Positions 54,033-62,764 of a stretch of DNA of 64,000 nucleotides are shown here, piece after piece. The notes beneath the pieces are model-generated. The model searched no databases, was not told where the DNA came from, and saw only the letters and a list, made by a program, of their open reading frames with translations. Positions within the stretch are counted from its first letter, which is position 1. Every line of letters starts with the position of its first letter. The stretch is from Bacteroidota bacterium (GTDB taxonomy: Bacteria; Bacteroidota; Bacteroidia; Cytophagales; Cyclobacteriaceae). The DNA lies in contig JAFDYT010000001.1 of the NCBI GenBank assembly GCA_018266055.1, forward strand, positions 310,001-374,000, written 5' to 3'. The position numbers were made by a program, and so were the translations under genes.

Positions 54033-55760
54033 ATGTTTAAGTTAAAAGCAACTTATTTGACGGTAGCAGTATTGCTCACTGTCAACATGGCCTGCAAAGA
54101 CCAACTGGATGTGATAAACCCCAACTCTCCTACTCCAAGTCAGATTGAGAACGAGAGTCAGATTTATCCGCTGGCTTTAGGCGCTGTTTATGTTAACGGA
54201 TTTCAAGGAGTAGCCTGGCTTGGAGATAGTTATTTTTCGCTCTGTTGGGGATATCATGAGCTATTGGGAGATATGATTGGAGCAGAGGCGTCCAATAACT
54301 TGATCAATCAGATCAATCTGCCCGACTACGTAATCTATGATGTCGGTGGTAGCAGTGCTGTGGCGAATCAAAAGGTATCATTGCCGGCAAAAGGAAGAGA
54401 TATTCTAAGGGCTAATAACTCCACGTCAAAGGCCGACAACAATCCTCTTTTTTATGAATGGAGGCAAATGTATGCCTTGAATAATTCAAGCAATTACCTT
54501 ATCGACGTAGCTAATAGAATTACTTTTGTAAACGGCACCGACGACAAGAATACTGTGTTAGCCTGGGCTTATTTTTGGAAAGGATGGGCCTATTCTCACA
54601 TCGGCTCAATTTATTATGCAGGGATCATAAACGATCAGGTTAACGTAGGTACCACCAATGGACAGAGTGGAACAAACGGCAATTTTGTAGATCATACGGC
54701 TATCCTAGCCGAAGCAAACAAAAATTATGATAAAGCGATTGCTCTTCTCAACACAGTATCCAGTACGTCTGCGCTGGCTAATATAATAACAACCGACAAT
54801 CAGATAGATTTAGGAAAAGTGCCTACTCCTGCTGAGTGGATTCGCAACATCAATAGTTTGAAAGCTAGAAACCTCCTTTTTGACCGACTAGCACCCCTTA
54901 CCGGCACCCCAATTTCCGGTTCAACACTTGTGGTAGCAACGCCAACTGACTGGCAAGCCATCAAGGCGTTAGCATTGACTGGAATCCAACAAGGCGACAA
55001 TGTCTTTACTGGCAGAACCAGTGCCACCAATTCTTATTTCTCTATAGGTAGCGGATCAATTGCAGCAATGTCAACTCGCACAAATTCTACGTTTAAAGTC
55101 AGTGAGCGTTTCATACAAGACTTTAAGCCCGGCGACAAACGTTTTGAAGTTAACTTTAGAACGGGAGCCTACTACAACTATGTAGGAGGGTTAACTTTCA
55201 GTACGCGCTATCAGATGAAAGATTTCGGTGTTTCATACGGTGGGGCATTGACAAACGGAATGGCTGATCCCAGTGGAAACGGATACAATACGCTTGTTTA
55301 TTCTGACAAGCAAACGATCGGAAATTTGCCACTATACATTGGTTCATCATATGAAGAGACTGAGCTGATTTTGGCAGAAGCTGAAATTTGGCTGGGAAAT
55401 ATCGATGCGGGGTTGGCTCATCTCGATAATGTCAGAACATATCAGGGCTCGGGATTGGCCGCCACCGCTGGCACAGGCTTGACGGCTGATCAGGCAAAGG
55501 AGCTAGTAAGAAGCGAAAGAAGAGTGGCTCTTGCCTGGAGAGGCCTTTCTTTCTACGATGCAAGAAGATGGGGCTTCATTTATGACGTCTCCAAGGGAGG
55601 TGGACGAACTGGGGTCAATATTCAGGATGCCACGTCAAAGACTAATATTAAGAATTGTACCATCAACTATAATTTTCTTGATTTCTGGGATGTTCCGGAT
55701 AATGAAGTTTCAACGAATAAGCCATCTGGATCAAGCGTACCCACTAAGAACCCGAACTAA
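54033..55760 (+). CDS. SusD/RagB-like lipoprotein, copy 3
   Basis: 575 residues. Lipobox M-A-C (C21), then K-D-Q-L-D-V-I-N-P-N, as in copy 2. Conserved blocks include W-A-Y-F-W-K-G-W-A-Y and the C-terminal S-E-R-R-V-A-L-A-W-R-G-L-S-F-Y-D-A-R-R-W-G-F. The middle differs more from copy 2 than the ends, as expected if the ligand site has diverged. It is the outer-membrane substrate-binding partner of susC copy 3. Last gene of the SusCD region. Confidence 0.9.
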   Translation: MFKLKATYLTVAVLLTVNMACKDQLDVINPNSPTPSQIENESQIYPLALGAVYVNGFQGVAWLGDSYFSLCWGYHELLGDMIGAEASNNLINQINLPDYVIYDVGGSSAVANQKVSLPAKGRDILRANNSTSKADNNPLFYEWRQMYALNNSSNYLIDVANRITFVNGTDDKNTVLAWAYFWKGWAYSHIGSIYYAGIINDQVNVGTTNGQSGTNGNFVDHTAILAEANKNYDKAIALLNTVSSTSALANIITTDNQIDLGKVPTPAEWIRNINSLKARNLLFDRLAPLTGTPISGSTLVVATPTDWQAIKALALTGIQQGDNVFTGRTSATNSYFSIGSGSIAAMSTRTNSTFKVSERFIQDFKPGDKRFEVNFRTGAYYNYVGGLTFSTRYQMKDFGVSYGGALTNGMADPSGNGYNTLVYSDKQTIGNLPLYIGSSYEETELILAEAEIWLGNIDAGLAHLDNVRTYQGSGLAATAGTGLTADQAKELVRSERRVALAWRGLSFYDARRWGFIYDVSKGGGRTGVNIQDATSKTNIKNCTINYNFLDFWDVPDNEVSTNKPSGSSVPTKNPN

Positions 55761-55778
55761 TAAATATGAACAGATAAG

Positions 55779-55809
55779 AAAAGGCTGCCGAAAGGCAGCC
55801 TTTCTTTTT
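55779..55809 (+). terminator. Terminator of the third SusCD operon
   Basis: GGCTGCC, GAAA loop, GGCAGCC, flanked by A residues and a T-rich tail (TTTCTTTTT). Same hairpin as at 50348-50377. Confidence 0.88.
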
Positions 55810-55832
55810 ACTTGTTATCGAAAGGGGCAAGA

Positions 55833-55858
55833 AAAAAGGAGCTGATCAGCTCCTTTTT
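55833..55858 (-). terminator. Palindromic terminator of accD
   Basis: AAAAAGGAGCTGATCAGCTCC followed by TTTTT, a perfect palindrome with a GATC loop. It lies 24 bases beyond the accD stop. Being symmetric, it can also stop read-through from the SusCD side. Confidence 0.8.
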
Positions 55859-55882
55859 ATTTTACTAATAAGATGTTGATGG

Positions 55883-56722
55883 TTACTTAAGCATCTTCAG
55901 CAGCGTGCTTAGCCTGCTTTTCAAGCTTCGACGGTCAACGATGAAATCGAGAAAGCCGTGCTCCAAAACAAATTCAGCGCTTTGAAAACCTTTCGGCAAG
56001 TCTTTTCCAATGGTTTCTCGGATAACGCGAGGGCCCGCAAAACCAATCAATGATCCAGGCTCAGCGATGTTAAAATCTCCGAGCATGGCATACGATGCCG
56101 TTACGCCACCTGTAGTTGGGTCGGTTAACAATGAGATGAAAGGAATTTTAGCTTCGTCAAGCAAGGCAAGTTTAGCAGAGGTTTTTGCCATTTGCATCAG
56201 CGATAGGCCCGCTTCCATCATGCGAGCACCGCCCGAACGCGAGATCATCAAAAATGGCATTTTGTTTTTGAGCGAATGATCAATGGCTCTGGCAATTTTT
56301 TCACCTACTACTGAACCCATCGATCCGCCAATAAAAGTGAAATCCATACAAGCAATCACCACATCAAGCCCGTCGATTTTGCCATAGGCACTGCGTAAGG
56401 CGTCCTTAAGTTGTGTTTTTGCTTGCGATTCCTTTATCCTTTTCGGATAGGGTTTGGTATCAACAAATTTGAGAGGATCGGCTGACTCCATGTTGGCGTC
56501 AAGCTCGGTAAACTCGTTGTTGTCGAACAGGATTTCGAAGTACTCTTTCGAACCAATCTTTACGTGATGTTCTTCTTCGGGAACAACGTACGCATTGTTT
56601 TTCAGTTCGCGTGTATGAACAATTTTACCGCCAGGCGATTTGTACCAGAGACCATCGGGGACTTCGCGCTTCGCTTCGGTGGGTGTTAATATTCCTTTGT
56701 CTGTTCGTTTAAACCACGGCAT
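55883..56722 (-). CDS. accD: Acetyl-CoA carboxylase carboxyltransferase subunit beta
   Basis: 279 residues. The N-terminus ([20 protein letters not shown]) aligns by eye with AccD, but all four zinc-ribbon cysteines are replaced. The carboxyltransferase core has [22 protein letters not shown] and [11 protein letters not shown], then G-F-A-G-P-R-V-I, the acyl-CoA site. With AccA it carboxylates acetyl-CoA to malonyl-CoA for fatty acid synthesis. It follows fbaB after 76 bases that contain a long inverted repeat. Confidence 0.95.
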   Translation of the reverse strand: MPWFKRTDKGILTPTEAKREVPDGLWYKSPGGKIVHTRELKNNAYVVPEEEHHVKIGSKEYFEILFDNNEFTELDANMESADPLKFVDTKPYPKRIKESQAKTQLKDALRSAYGKIDGLDVVIACMDFTFIGGSMGSVVGEKIARAIDHSLKNKMPFLMISRSGGARMMEAGLSLMQMAKTSAKLALLDEAKIPFISLLTDPTTGGVTASYAMLGDFNIAEPGSLIGFAGPRVIRETIGKDLPKGFQSAEFVLEHGFLDFIVDRRSLKSRLSTLLKMLK

Positions 56723-56752
56723 ATCCTGTCAATTTACAACCTTATTAAAAGT

Positions 56753-56783
56753 CAAATAGACAATGATGAACATTGTCTATTTG
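56753..56783. promoter_or_regulatory. 13-base perfect inverted repeat between fbaB and accD
   Basis: CAAATAGACAATG at 56753-56765 and CATTGTCTATTTG at 56771-56783 with a five-base centre. On the minus strand it is 15 bases after the fbaB stop and 30 bases before the accD start. The following T-run is weak (TTTT), so it may be a poor terminator or an operator for accD. Confidence 0.5.
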
Positions 56784-56798
56784 CTATTTGAATGATAA

Positions 56799-57872
56799 TT
56801 AAGCGATATCGATCGTCTTATCCAGATAAACGTCCTGTATTACGTTCAGGATTTCGACACCTTCCTTAAGCGGTCGCTGGAACGCCTTGCGACCAGAAAT
56901 AAGACCCATACCACCGGCTCTTTTGTTGATCACCGCTGTACGTACTGCATCTGCCATATCAGTTGTGCCTTTGCTATCGCCGCCCGAGTTGATCAAGCCG
57001 GCGCGGCCCATGTAGCAGTTCGCTACCTGATAGCGGCAAAGGTCGATCGGGTGTTCTGAAGTAAGCTCAGTATATATGCGTTCATCGAGTTTTCCGTAGC
57101 TGCTTCCGCCGGTGTTCAGCGCTTTGTAACCGCCATTATTTTCGGCCAATTTTTGTTTGATGATGTCGGCCTGGATCGTTACGCCAAGGTGATTGGCCTG
57201 GCCGGTTAAGTCGGCAGAAACGTGATAGTCAATACCGTCTTTCTTGAAAGCATTATTTCTGGTGTAGCACCAGAGAATTGTACCCATGCCCAGCGCGTGC
57301 GCTTCTTCGAAGGCTTTTGACACTTCCTGAATTTGACGGGTAGAATTATCAGATCCAAAATAGATTGTAGCGCCGATAGCTACTGCACCCAAATCGTAAG
57401 CAGCTTTCACCGATCCGAACATGATTTGATCAGCTTTATTAGGGTAAGTAAGCAATTCGTTGTGATTCACTTTTACGATAAAAGGAATTTTGTGCGCGTA
57501 TTTGCGTGACATTAAGGCCAAGCCACCATACGTGGTAGCTACGGCGTTACAGCCACCTTCAATGGCAAGTTTCACAATATTTTCCGGATCGAAATAAATC
57601 GGGTTTTTGGCAAACGAGGCACCGGCACTGTGCTCAATTCCCTGGTCGATCGGAAGAATAGAAAGATATCCCGTTCCGCCCAAGCGTCCATGACTAAATA
57701 AAGTCTGAAGGCTGCGGAGGGTTTGGGTATTGCGGTTGGATTGCAAAAAGATTTGGTCAACAAAATCAGGTCCCGGAAGATGTAATTGCTCTTTTGAAAT
57801 GGTTTTGCTTTTGTGGGACAATAGCGATTCTGCGTTTTTGCCCAGCAGTTCAGTGATTTTTGAATTAGCCAT
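56799..57872 (-). CDS. fbaB: Class I fructose-bisphosphate aldolase (FbaB/DhnA type)
   Basis: 357 residues of the DhnA-type class I aldolase family, which uses a Schiff-base lysine and no metal. Visible blocks are [13 protein letters not shown], the strand [24 protein letters not shown] and the phosphate-binding N-S-G-G-D-S-K-G region followed by [15 protein letters not shown]. It splits fructose 1,6-bisphosphate in glycolysis and runs in reverse in gluconeogenesis. It is monocistronic or leads accD, with its own strong promoter. Confidence 0.92.
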   Translation of the reverse strand: MANSKITELLGKNAESLLSHKSKTISKEQLHLPGPDFVDQIFLQSNRNTQTLRSLQTLFSHGRLGGTGYLSILPIDQGIEHSAGASFAKNPIYFDPENIVKLAIEGGCNAVATTYGGLALMSRKYAHKIPFIVKVNHNELLTYPNKADQIMFGSVKAAYDLGAVAIGATIYFGSDNSTRQIQEVSKAFEEAHALGMGTILWCYTRNNAFKKDGIDYHVSADLTGQANHLGVTIQADIIKQKLAENNGGYKALNTGGSSYGKLDERIYTELTSEHPIDLCRYQVANCYMGRAGLINSGGDSKGTTDMADAVRTAVINKRAGGMGLISGRKAFQRPLKEGVEILNVIQDVYLDKTIDIA

Positions 57873-57892
57873 GGTTTATAAGGGTAAGGGAA

Positions 57893-57924
57893 CAAATATA
57901 AGGTTTCGATAGGCTTTCGACAAA
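57893..57924 (-). promoter_or_regulatory. Promoter of fbaB
   Basis: On the minus strand: TTTG (57924-57921), 20 bases, then TATATTTG (57900-57893). Both elements match the Bacteroidota consensus at the right spacing. It lies 20 bases before the ATG and is the best promoter in the window. Confidence 0.75.
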
Positions 57925-57950
57925 GGTTTATCGGACACCCGTAAAAAGCA

Positions 57951-57979
57951 AAAAACCCATTTCGGTTGGAAATGGGTTT
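57951..57979 (-). terminator. Terminator of rplS
   Basis: AAACCCATTTC and GAAATGGGTTT arms (57953-57963 and 57969-57979) with a five-base loop. On the minus strand a T-run follows. It separates rplS from the fbaB promoter. Confidence 0.85.
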
Positions 57980-57997
57980 ATTTTTATCAGCCTAAAA

Positions 57998-58369
57998 TTA
58001 AGCGGCTTTAACGTTTGCCAACTTTTCTTTAATCCGGGCACTCTTGCCCTGACGGCCTCTCAAATAATACAGTTTAGCACGACGAACTTTGCCGGCTTTT
58101 ACGAATTCAATTTTATCGATGCTTGGGCTAAGGATTGGGAAAATACGCTCAACACCAACGCCATTGGATACTTTTCTTACCGAAAAGCTTTCGCCATTGG
58201 TGCCTTTGCCTCTGTGGTAAAGAACTACCCCTTGAAATTGCTGGATACGCTCTTTGTTACCTTCGCTGATTTTAACATGCACGTTTATAGTGTCTCCAGG
58301 TTTGAAACTTGGAAGGGAAGTCCTCTTGGAAGCTAATTCCTGCTCAACAAACTTAATTAGATCGGCCAT
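57998..58369 (-). CDS. rplS: Ribosomal protein bL19
   Basis: 123 residues with [38 protein letters not shown] and the R-R-A-K-L-Y-Y-L-R basic segment, all typical of bL19 at the 30S-50S interface. It follows trmD, as in the classic rpsP-rimM-trmD-rplS order, although rpsP and rimM are not here. A -7 element upstream suggests it is also transcribed separately. Confidence 0.97.
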   Translation of the reverse strand: MADLIKFVEQELASKRTSLPSFKPGDTINVHVKISEGNKERIQQFQGVVLYHRGKGTNGESFSVRKVSNGVGVERIFPILSPSIDKIEFVKAGKVRRAKLYYLRGRQGKSARIKEKLANVKAA

Positions 58370-58395
58370 AAAACCCTGTTTTTTAAAATGGACTG

Positions 58396-58403
58396 CAAAT
58401 TTA
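58396..58403 (-). promoter_or_regulatory. -7 element for rplS
   Basis: TAAATTTG on the minus strand (CAAATTTA on plus), 26 bases before the rplS ATG; -33 element poor. Confidence 0.4.
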
Positions 58404-58471
58404 TCAGAAGAATCTTAAAAACGAAACGCCGGAATGAATTATTTAGGCTGAGGTGGCAATTCCCCTGCCAA

Positions 58472-59143
58472 TCAGATCAAATTAGGCCTTCTTTCTTTTG
58501 TTCGTTCGATGGCTTTTTCTTGTCGCCACTCCTCGATTTTGGATGTATGCCCCGAAAGAAGCACATCAGGCACTTTCCAGCCCTTGTATTCGGCAGGCCG
58601 GGTATACACTGGCGGAGCGATCAACCCATCCTGAAAAGAATCGGTAAGGGCAGAAGTTTCATCGGATAATACCCCGGGAATTAGCCTGATGACAGAGTCG
58701 GCAACCACCGCCGCGGCCAATTCGCCTCCCGAAAGAACATAATCGCCAATACTGATTTCGCGGGTAATAAGGTGCTCGCGCACACGCTCATCTACACCTT
58801 TATAATGGCCGCAAAGCATGATCAGGTTTTTGCAAAGCGATAATTGGTTGGCCAGGTTTTGCGTAAGCAATTCACCATCGGGGCTCATGTAGATTACCTC
58901 GTCGTAATGACGTGATTCTTTAAGAAAAGAAATACACCGGTCGATCGGCTCAATCATCATCACCATGCCTGCGCCACCGCCAAAAGCATAGTCGTCGGTA
59001 GTGCGATGCTTGTTGGTTGAGTAAGGCCTAAGGTCATGTACCACCACTTCTACCAAGCCCTTGTCTTGCGCTCTTTTCAGAATTGAATCTGAAAATGGAC
59101 CTTCCAGTAGCTTGGGCAAACACGTGATGATATCAATGCGCAT
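58472..59143 (-). CDS. trmD: tRNA (guanine-N1)-methyltransferase
   Basis: 223 residues from the ATG at 59143. A longer frame reaches back to 59242 but overlaps the next gene and is unlike TrmD. The start M-R-I-D-I-I-T matches. G-G-G-A-G-M-V-M and the SPOUT trefoil-knot motifs [10 protein letters not shown] and [12 protein letters not shown] are present. It methylates G37 of tRNAs reading CNN codons, preventing frameshifts. rplS follows 102 bases later. Confidence 0.96.
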   Translation of the reverse strand: MRIDIITCLPKLLEGPFSDSILKRAQDKGLVEVVVHDLRPYSTNKHRTTDDYAFGGGAGMVMMIEPIDRCISFLKESRHYDEVIYMSPDGELLTQNLANQLSLCKNLIMLCGHYKGVDERVREHLITREISIGDYVLSGGELAAAVVADSVIRLIPGVLSDETSALTDSFQDGLIAPPVYTRPAEYKGWKVPDVLLSGHTSKIEEWRQEKAIERTKERRPNLI

Positions 59144-59146
59144 GCA

Positions 59147-59154
59147 CAAAAATA
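59147..59154 (-). promoter_or_regulatory. -7 element abutting the trmD start
   Basis: TATTTTTG on the minus strand (CAAAAATA on plus) ends three bases before the trmD ATG. If used, the transcript would have almost no leader. Confidence 0.35.
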
Positions 59155-59193
59155 CGAAGTGTGAAGTAACTGCGGGAAACGATTTTGCAGCCG

Positions 59194-60699
59194 TTACTTC
59201 TTGTCGGTGACTATGCGGTTGTCGCGATTGGCGAGATCCCACGCGGTGAAGAAGACGGCCTTGGCTCGTTTAGTAAGAAGATCAAAATCGATCTTGCTTA
59301 CTTCGTCGCTGGGCTTGTGATAATCTTCGTGGATTCCATCGAAATAAAAAATGATGGGCACGTTGTTCTTGGCGAAATTCCAATGGTCCGAGCGATAATA
59401 CAATCGATCGGGGTGGCTCTCGTCATTGTAGGTGTAATCAAAGTCCAGTTGCGTATAGGTTTTGTTGTTCGCCTCATTAATTGAATTCAATTCGCTCGAC
59501 AGTTTGTCGGCACCAATCACGTACACGTAGTCGGGTTTTCCTGCATGTTGCGGATCGCGGCGACCCACCATATCAATGTTAAGATCTGCCACCGTGTTTG
59601 CCAAAGGAAACACGGGATGAGTAACATAATACTCCGAGCCAAACAAGCCTTCTTCTTCGCCGGTAACAGTCATAAACAAAATACTTCTTCGCGGGCCGTG
59701 ACCTTCTTTTTTTGCCTGAGCAAATGCTTTTGCCAACTGCATTACACTAACCGTGCCTGAACCGTCGTCGTCGGCGCCATTGTTTACTTTGTCTTCACCA
59801 TTGTGAACACCGATATGATCAAAGTGTGCGGACACTACAATGAGTTCGTCCTTTTTATCGCTGCCCTCAAGGTAGCCCAGGATGTTTTCAGAGCGGATAG
59901 TTTTGGTTTCAAACGAAACATGGTAAACAATCCTGCTTGGCTTAATTTTCTTCAGTGGTTTTTTAGTGGGGTCTTCTTTAGCCGCTTTTATTAATTTCTC
60001 AAAGGGCAAGTTGTAGATTTTGCTTACGGATGCCTGGTCAACAAAAAACAAACCTTCAGAGCCAGCGCCTAAATGGCTCTTCAATTGAAGAGTGCCATTT
60101 CCGCGATACTCTTTCACCTGGTTGGCAAATGATTTAAAGTCTTCGGCGTTGCCTTCGTAGGTTACAAGAATCATTTTAGCTCCTTTGGATCGGTACATTT
60201 CTGACTTTCGCAGCACATTTCGATTCGCGCTTTGCGAAAGCTCTCCAGCAAGGATTACTACGGCTTTGTCTTTAACATCGAGGTAAGCCAAATCGGCATC
60301 AGTACCCTTGCCAACGAATACAGCATCAAGCGAAACCTCGCCACCGTTGCCTGACTGTCCGAAGAAAACCACTTCATTGAAATTGGTAAACTTGGTAGCA
60401 CCCGACTTCAAATAAATATCGGCGGGTTTTACGGAGGTGAGTTCCACGGGCATGTAGTGTGACCCTTTGACAGGCCCCACCAGGCCGACGTTTTCAAAAA
60501 AATCGCTGATGAATGCCGCTGCCATTTTCTGGCCTCTCGATCCGGTATAACGCCCTTCCAGGGCATCGGAGGCAATGATCGACAGGTTGTCTTTCAGATC
60601 AGCTGGAGTGATCAGTTCCGCATAGTGCGTATTTAAATTTTGCTGCGCCGAAGCGGAATAAGCAACAAAAAAGGCAAGTGCTAAAAAGCTTTTTTTCAT
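59194..60699 (-). CDS. Secreted M28-family zinc aminopeptidase
   Basis: 501 residues with a signal peptide (to S-A-S-A-Q at about residue 19). An inserted PA-like region lies in the middle. The M28 zinc ligands are visible: H in S-A-H-F-D-H-I-G, D in [10 protein letters not shown] in [13 protein letters not shown] in N-I-D-M-V-G-R, and a late H near D-H-W-N. It probably removes N-terminal residues from peptides in the periplasm or outside the cell. It is followed by trmD after 50 bases, and preceded by the sugar-kinase gene after 43. Confidence 0.88.
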   Translation of the reverse strand: MKKSFLALAFFVAYSASAQQNLNTHYAELITPADLKDNLSIIASDALEGRYTGSRGQKMAAAFISDFFENVGLVGPVKGSHYMPVELTSVKPADIYLKSGATKFTNFNEVVFFGQSGNGGEVSLDAVFVGKGTDADLAYLDVKDKAVVILAGELSQSANRNVLRKSEMYRSKGAKMILVTYEGNAEDFKSFANQVKEYRGNGTLQLKSHLGAGSEGLFFVDQASVSKIYNLPFEKLIKAAKEDPTKKPLKKIKPSRIVYHVSFETKTIRSENILGYLEGSDKKDELIVVSAHFDHIGVHNGEDKVNNGADDDGSGTVSVMQLAKAFAQAKKEGHGPRRSILFMTVTGEEEGLFGSEYYVTHPVFPLANTVADLNIDMVGRRDPQHAGKPDYVYVIGADKLSSELNSINEANNKTYTQLDFDYTYNDESHPDRLYYRSDHWNFAKNNVPIIFYFDGIHEDYHKPSDEVSKIDFDLLTKRAKAVFFTAWDLANRDNRIVTDKK

Positions 60700-60742
60700 G
60701 ACAAAAGAAATCTCAAACGTGAATTAATTTGGAACGGTAAAA

Positions 60743-61765
60743 CTAAACGTTCTTTTCGATGAGCGATAATAAATGGAATTGATTTTTTGCTCTCACCCGG
60801 TTTTGCTCCGGATACGTAATGTGATAGTAAGTATTTCCCCGAAGATAGTCGGCCAGAAAGCGCAAACCCATTATATAGGTCATCATTTTTCCGGCAAACG
60901 GAATAAACTTCATTTCCTGCTCCGTGAGCACGTCCCCCATTTGGGAGAGGTAGCCTTGCACGAGAGCGTTGTAAATATTTTTTCTGAATTCAATTTTTGA
61001 AATGTCCTTTTCTTCCTCAGTTACCGGGCTCACAAACGTGCGCACCATGTCGCCGAGGTCGTAAATGAAATAACCAGGCATAAGTGTGTCGAGATCAATA
61101 GCGCAAACTGCTTTTCGCGAAATGGAGTCAAACAAAATGTTATTCACCTTGGTGTCGTTGTGCATGACGCGGAGTTGCAAAACTCCTTCCTTTATCAATT
61201 GCGTGTATTCGGATACCAGCGGTTGAAAAGATTGCGCTTGTTCAATTTCAGCTTTTGCCATTTGAATTGTTTCCGGCGAAGCCTTTTGCAAGGCATTTTC
61301 AAATTGCTTGTAGCGCCAGCTCAGGTCGTGGAAGCGATCAAGGGTAGGTTTGAGTAATTGTGTATCGATGCCGTATAAATTTTTTGAAAGTGCGGCAAAT
61401 CCTTTGGCTGCTTCGTATGCCTCCTGCTCCGTACTTACTTCATCAATCGTAAAGGTATTTTCAATCAAGGGATAAAGCCGCCAGGGAAATCCTTCGTCGT
61501 CATAAAACAAATCGTTGCCATTTAGATCGGGCAATGCTTGCGGAAAAATAAAATCCGGATGGTGTTGTTTTAGATATTGAAAGGCGAGCCGGTTGTTTGA
61601 AGCGATGACGTCGGGCTGAGTGAAAATAGTCTTGTTCACACGCTGCAGTACAAACTGGCGGGCAGCTTCGACTTTGTACGTCCGGTGGATATGACCCGAA
61701 CCAAGTGGCGAAATCTTTACTGATCCCTCAACGCCAAACTCCCTGACAACTTCTTCTGCGCTCAC
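60743..61765 (-). CDS. APH-fold sugar 1-kinase, NahK-like
   Basis: 340 residues with the aminoglycoside-phosphotransferase/protein-kinase-like fold. The catalytic loop is M-H-N-D-T-K-V-N-N-I-L-F at 201-212 (catalytic D204), followed by the magnesium-binding I-D-L-D-T-L-M-P-G at 223-231. The H-N-D-T-K-x-N-N and D-L-D-T-x-M-P-G pattern is like N-acetylhexosamine 1-kinase, more than like antibiotic kinases. It should phosphorylate a free sugar at C1. It starts six bases after the nucleotidyltransferase gene, implying that its product is then activated to an NDP-sugar. Specificity is inference. Confidence 0.75.
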   Translation of the reverse strand: MSAEEVVREFGVEGSVKISPLGSGHIHRTYKVEAARQFVLQRVNKTIFTQPDVIASNNRLAFQYLKQHHPDFIFPQALPDLNGNDLFYDDEGFPWRLYPLIENTFTIDEVSTEQEAYEAAKGFAALSKNLYGIDTQLLKPTLDRFHDLSWRYKQFENALQKASPETIQMAKAEIEQAQSFQPLVSEYTQLIKEGVLQLRVMHNDTKVNNILFDSISRKAVCAIDLDTLMPGYFIYDLGDMVRTFVSPVTEEEKDISKIEFRKNIYNALVQGYLSQMGDVLTEQEMKFIPFAGKMMTYIMGLRFLADYLRGNTYYHITYPEQNRVRAKNQFHLLSLIEKNV

Positions 61766-61771
61766 AAACGA

Positions 61772-62674
61772 CTACCAGAGTTTTGACGGATACGCGCCCT
61801 GATGAACAAGGTCGTTTATTTTTTTGGTTACAATCTCCTTGTCTTCTTTGTACGTCACGCCAAACCACGTGCTACCGCCGGAAATTACTTTCACTTTGCC
61901 GCGGTTGGTTTTGATCATCTCATTGACAACAAGGGGAATGAAAAATTCAGATTTAATATTCTGCGCGTTGTTTTTCAAAAAGTTGTGGAACAGTTCTTCT
62001 GTAAGCGGCATAATGGAAGGATGGAACCCCCAGAAATTCATGGACGTAGGTGTTTCCGGATCCATCACCATGTCGCCGTCTTTTTCTTTGGAAATAATTT
62101 TGCCGTTTTCTTTTACGATGGTAGTGCGCTCCACCACGCTTTTCAAAAAGCCTTGCGCGTCGCGTTCGCCGCATCCGCGCGATACGCTACCGTGGTCAGA
62201 CAATACATTTTTTAATGTGTAACCCACCATGGCGTGGGTAGAAGTTTCCTGCTTGAAAAAATCGGCTGTAGCTTTAAATGCATCCTGGCCATAAAAGTCG
62301 TCGGCGTTGATGACGGCAAAAGGTTCCTTGATCACGTCTTTGGCGCACAGCATCGCGTGGCTGGTGCCCCACGGCTTGGTGCGGCCTGTGTTTTGGTATT
62401 CTTTAGGAACGAAGGTGTCGAGCGATTGAATGACAAACTCCACCTCGGCTTTTCCTTTCAGTTTGGGCAGAAACATTTCTTCAACGGTGGGGCGGATTTC
62501 TTCGCGTACGATAAAGACGATCTTGGTGAAGCCGGCCCTTAGCGCGTCAAAGAGAGAGTAATCCATAATGGTTTCGCCAGAAGGTCCAAATCCATCGATC
62601 TGTTTTATGCCGCCGTAGCGGCTGCCCATGCCCGCGGCCAGCACCAACAGGGCAAGTCTTTTATCTGTAGCCAT
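61772..62674 (-). CDS. Sugar-1-phosphate nucleotidyltransferase
   Basis: 300 residues. The signature L-A-A-G-M-G-S-R-Y-G-G at 12-22 is a nucleotidyltransferase G-x-G-x-R loop, with I-N-A-D-D-F-Y-G providing the metal-binding Asp and W-G-T-S-H-A-M the base-binding region. The loop differs from GlmU, RmlA and GalU (R-Y-G-G in place of R-L/M), marking a distinct Bacteroidota branch. It should turn a sugar 1-phosphate and an NTP into an NDP-sugar. It shares an operon with the NahK-like kinase and is divergent from a sugar transporter. Confidence 0.82.
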   Translation of the reverse strand: MATDKRLALLVLAAGMGSRYGGIKQIDGFGPSGETIMDYSLFDALRAGFTKIVFIVREEIRPTVEEMFLPKLKGKAEVEFVIQSLDTFVPKEYQNTGRTKPWGTSHAMLCAKDVIKEPFAVINADDFYGQDAFKATADFFKQETSTHAMVGYTLKNVLSDHGSVSRGCGERDAQGFLKSVVERTTIVKENGKIISKEKDGDMVMDPETPTSMNFWGFHPSIMPLTEELFHNFLKNNAQNIKSEFFIPLVVNEMIKTNRGKVKVISGGSTWFGVTYKEDKEIVTKKINDLVHQGAYPSKLW

Positions 62675-62701
62675 TGAAGTTTGATTTTTTTAGTTTAAAT
62701 C

Positions 62702-62723
62702 GAATGAAATTTAGACTTCATTC
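62702..62723. promoter_or_regulatory. Inverted repeat at the sugar-salvage promoter
   Basis: GAATGAA and TTCATTC arms with an eight-base centre, just downstream of the minus-strand -7 element and between the divergent genes. It fits an operator that could control transport and activation together. Confidence 0.4.
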
Positions 62724-62728
62724 AATTT

Positions 62729-62736
62729 CAAATATA
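62729..62736 (-). promoter_or_regulatory. -7 element for the nucleotidyltransferase-kinase operon
   Basis: TATATTTG on the minus strand (CAAATATA on plus), about 55 bases before the ATG; no -33 match at the usual spacing. Confidence 0.45.
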
Positions 62737-62764
62737 GGATATTCGTCATATTAAAATTTAACAA

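Noticed and set aside
59144-59242. N-terminal extension of trmD
   Set aside because: It overlaps the end of the peptidase gene and does not resemble TrmD, which starts at 59143.
60743-61765. Antibiotic resistance aminoglycoside phosphotransferase
   Set aside because: Only the general fold is shared; the H-N-D-T-K-x-N-N and D-L-D-T motifs and the operon partner point to a sugar kinase.
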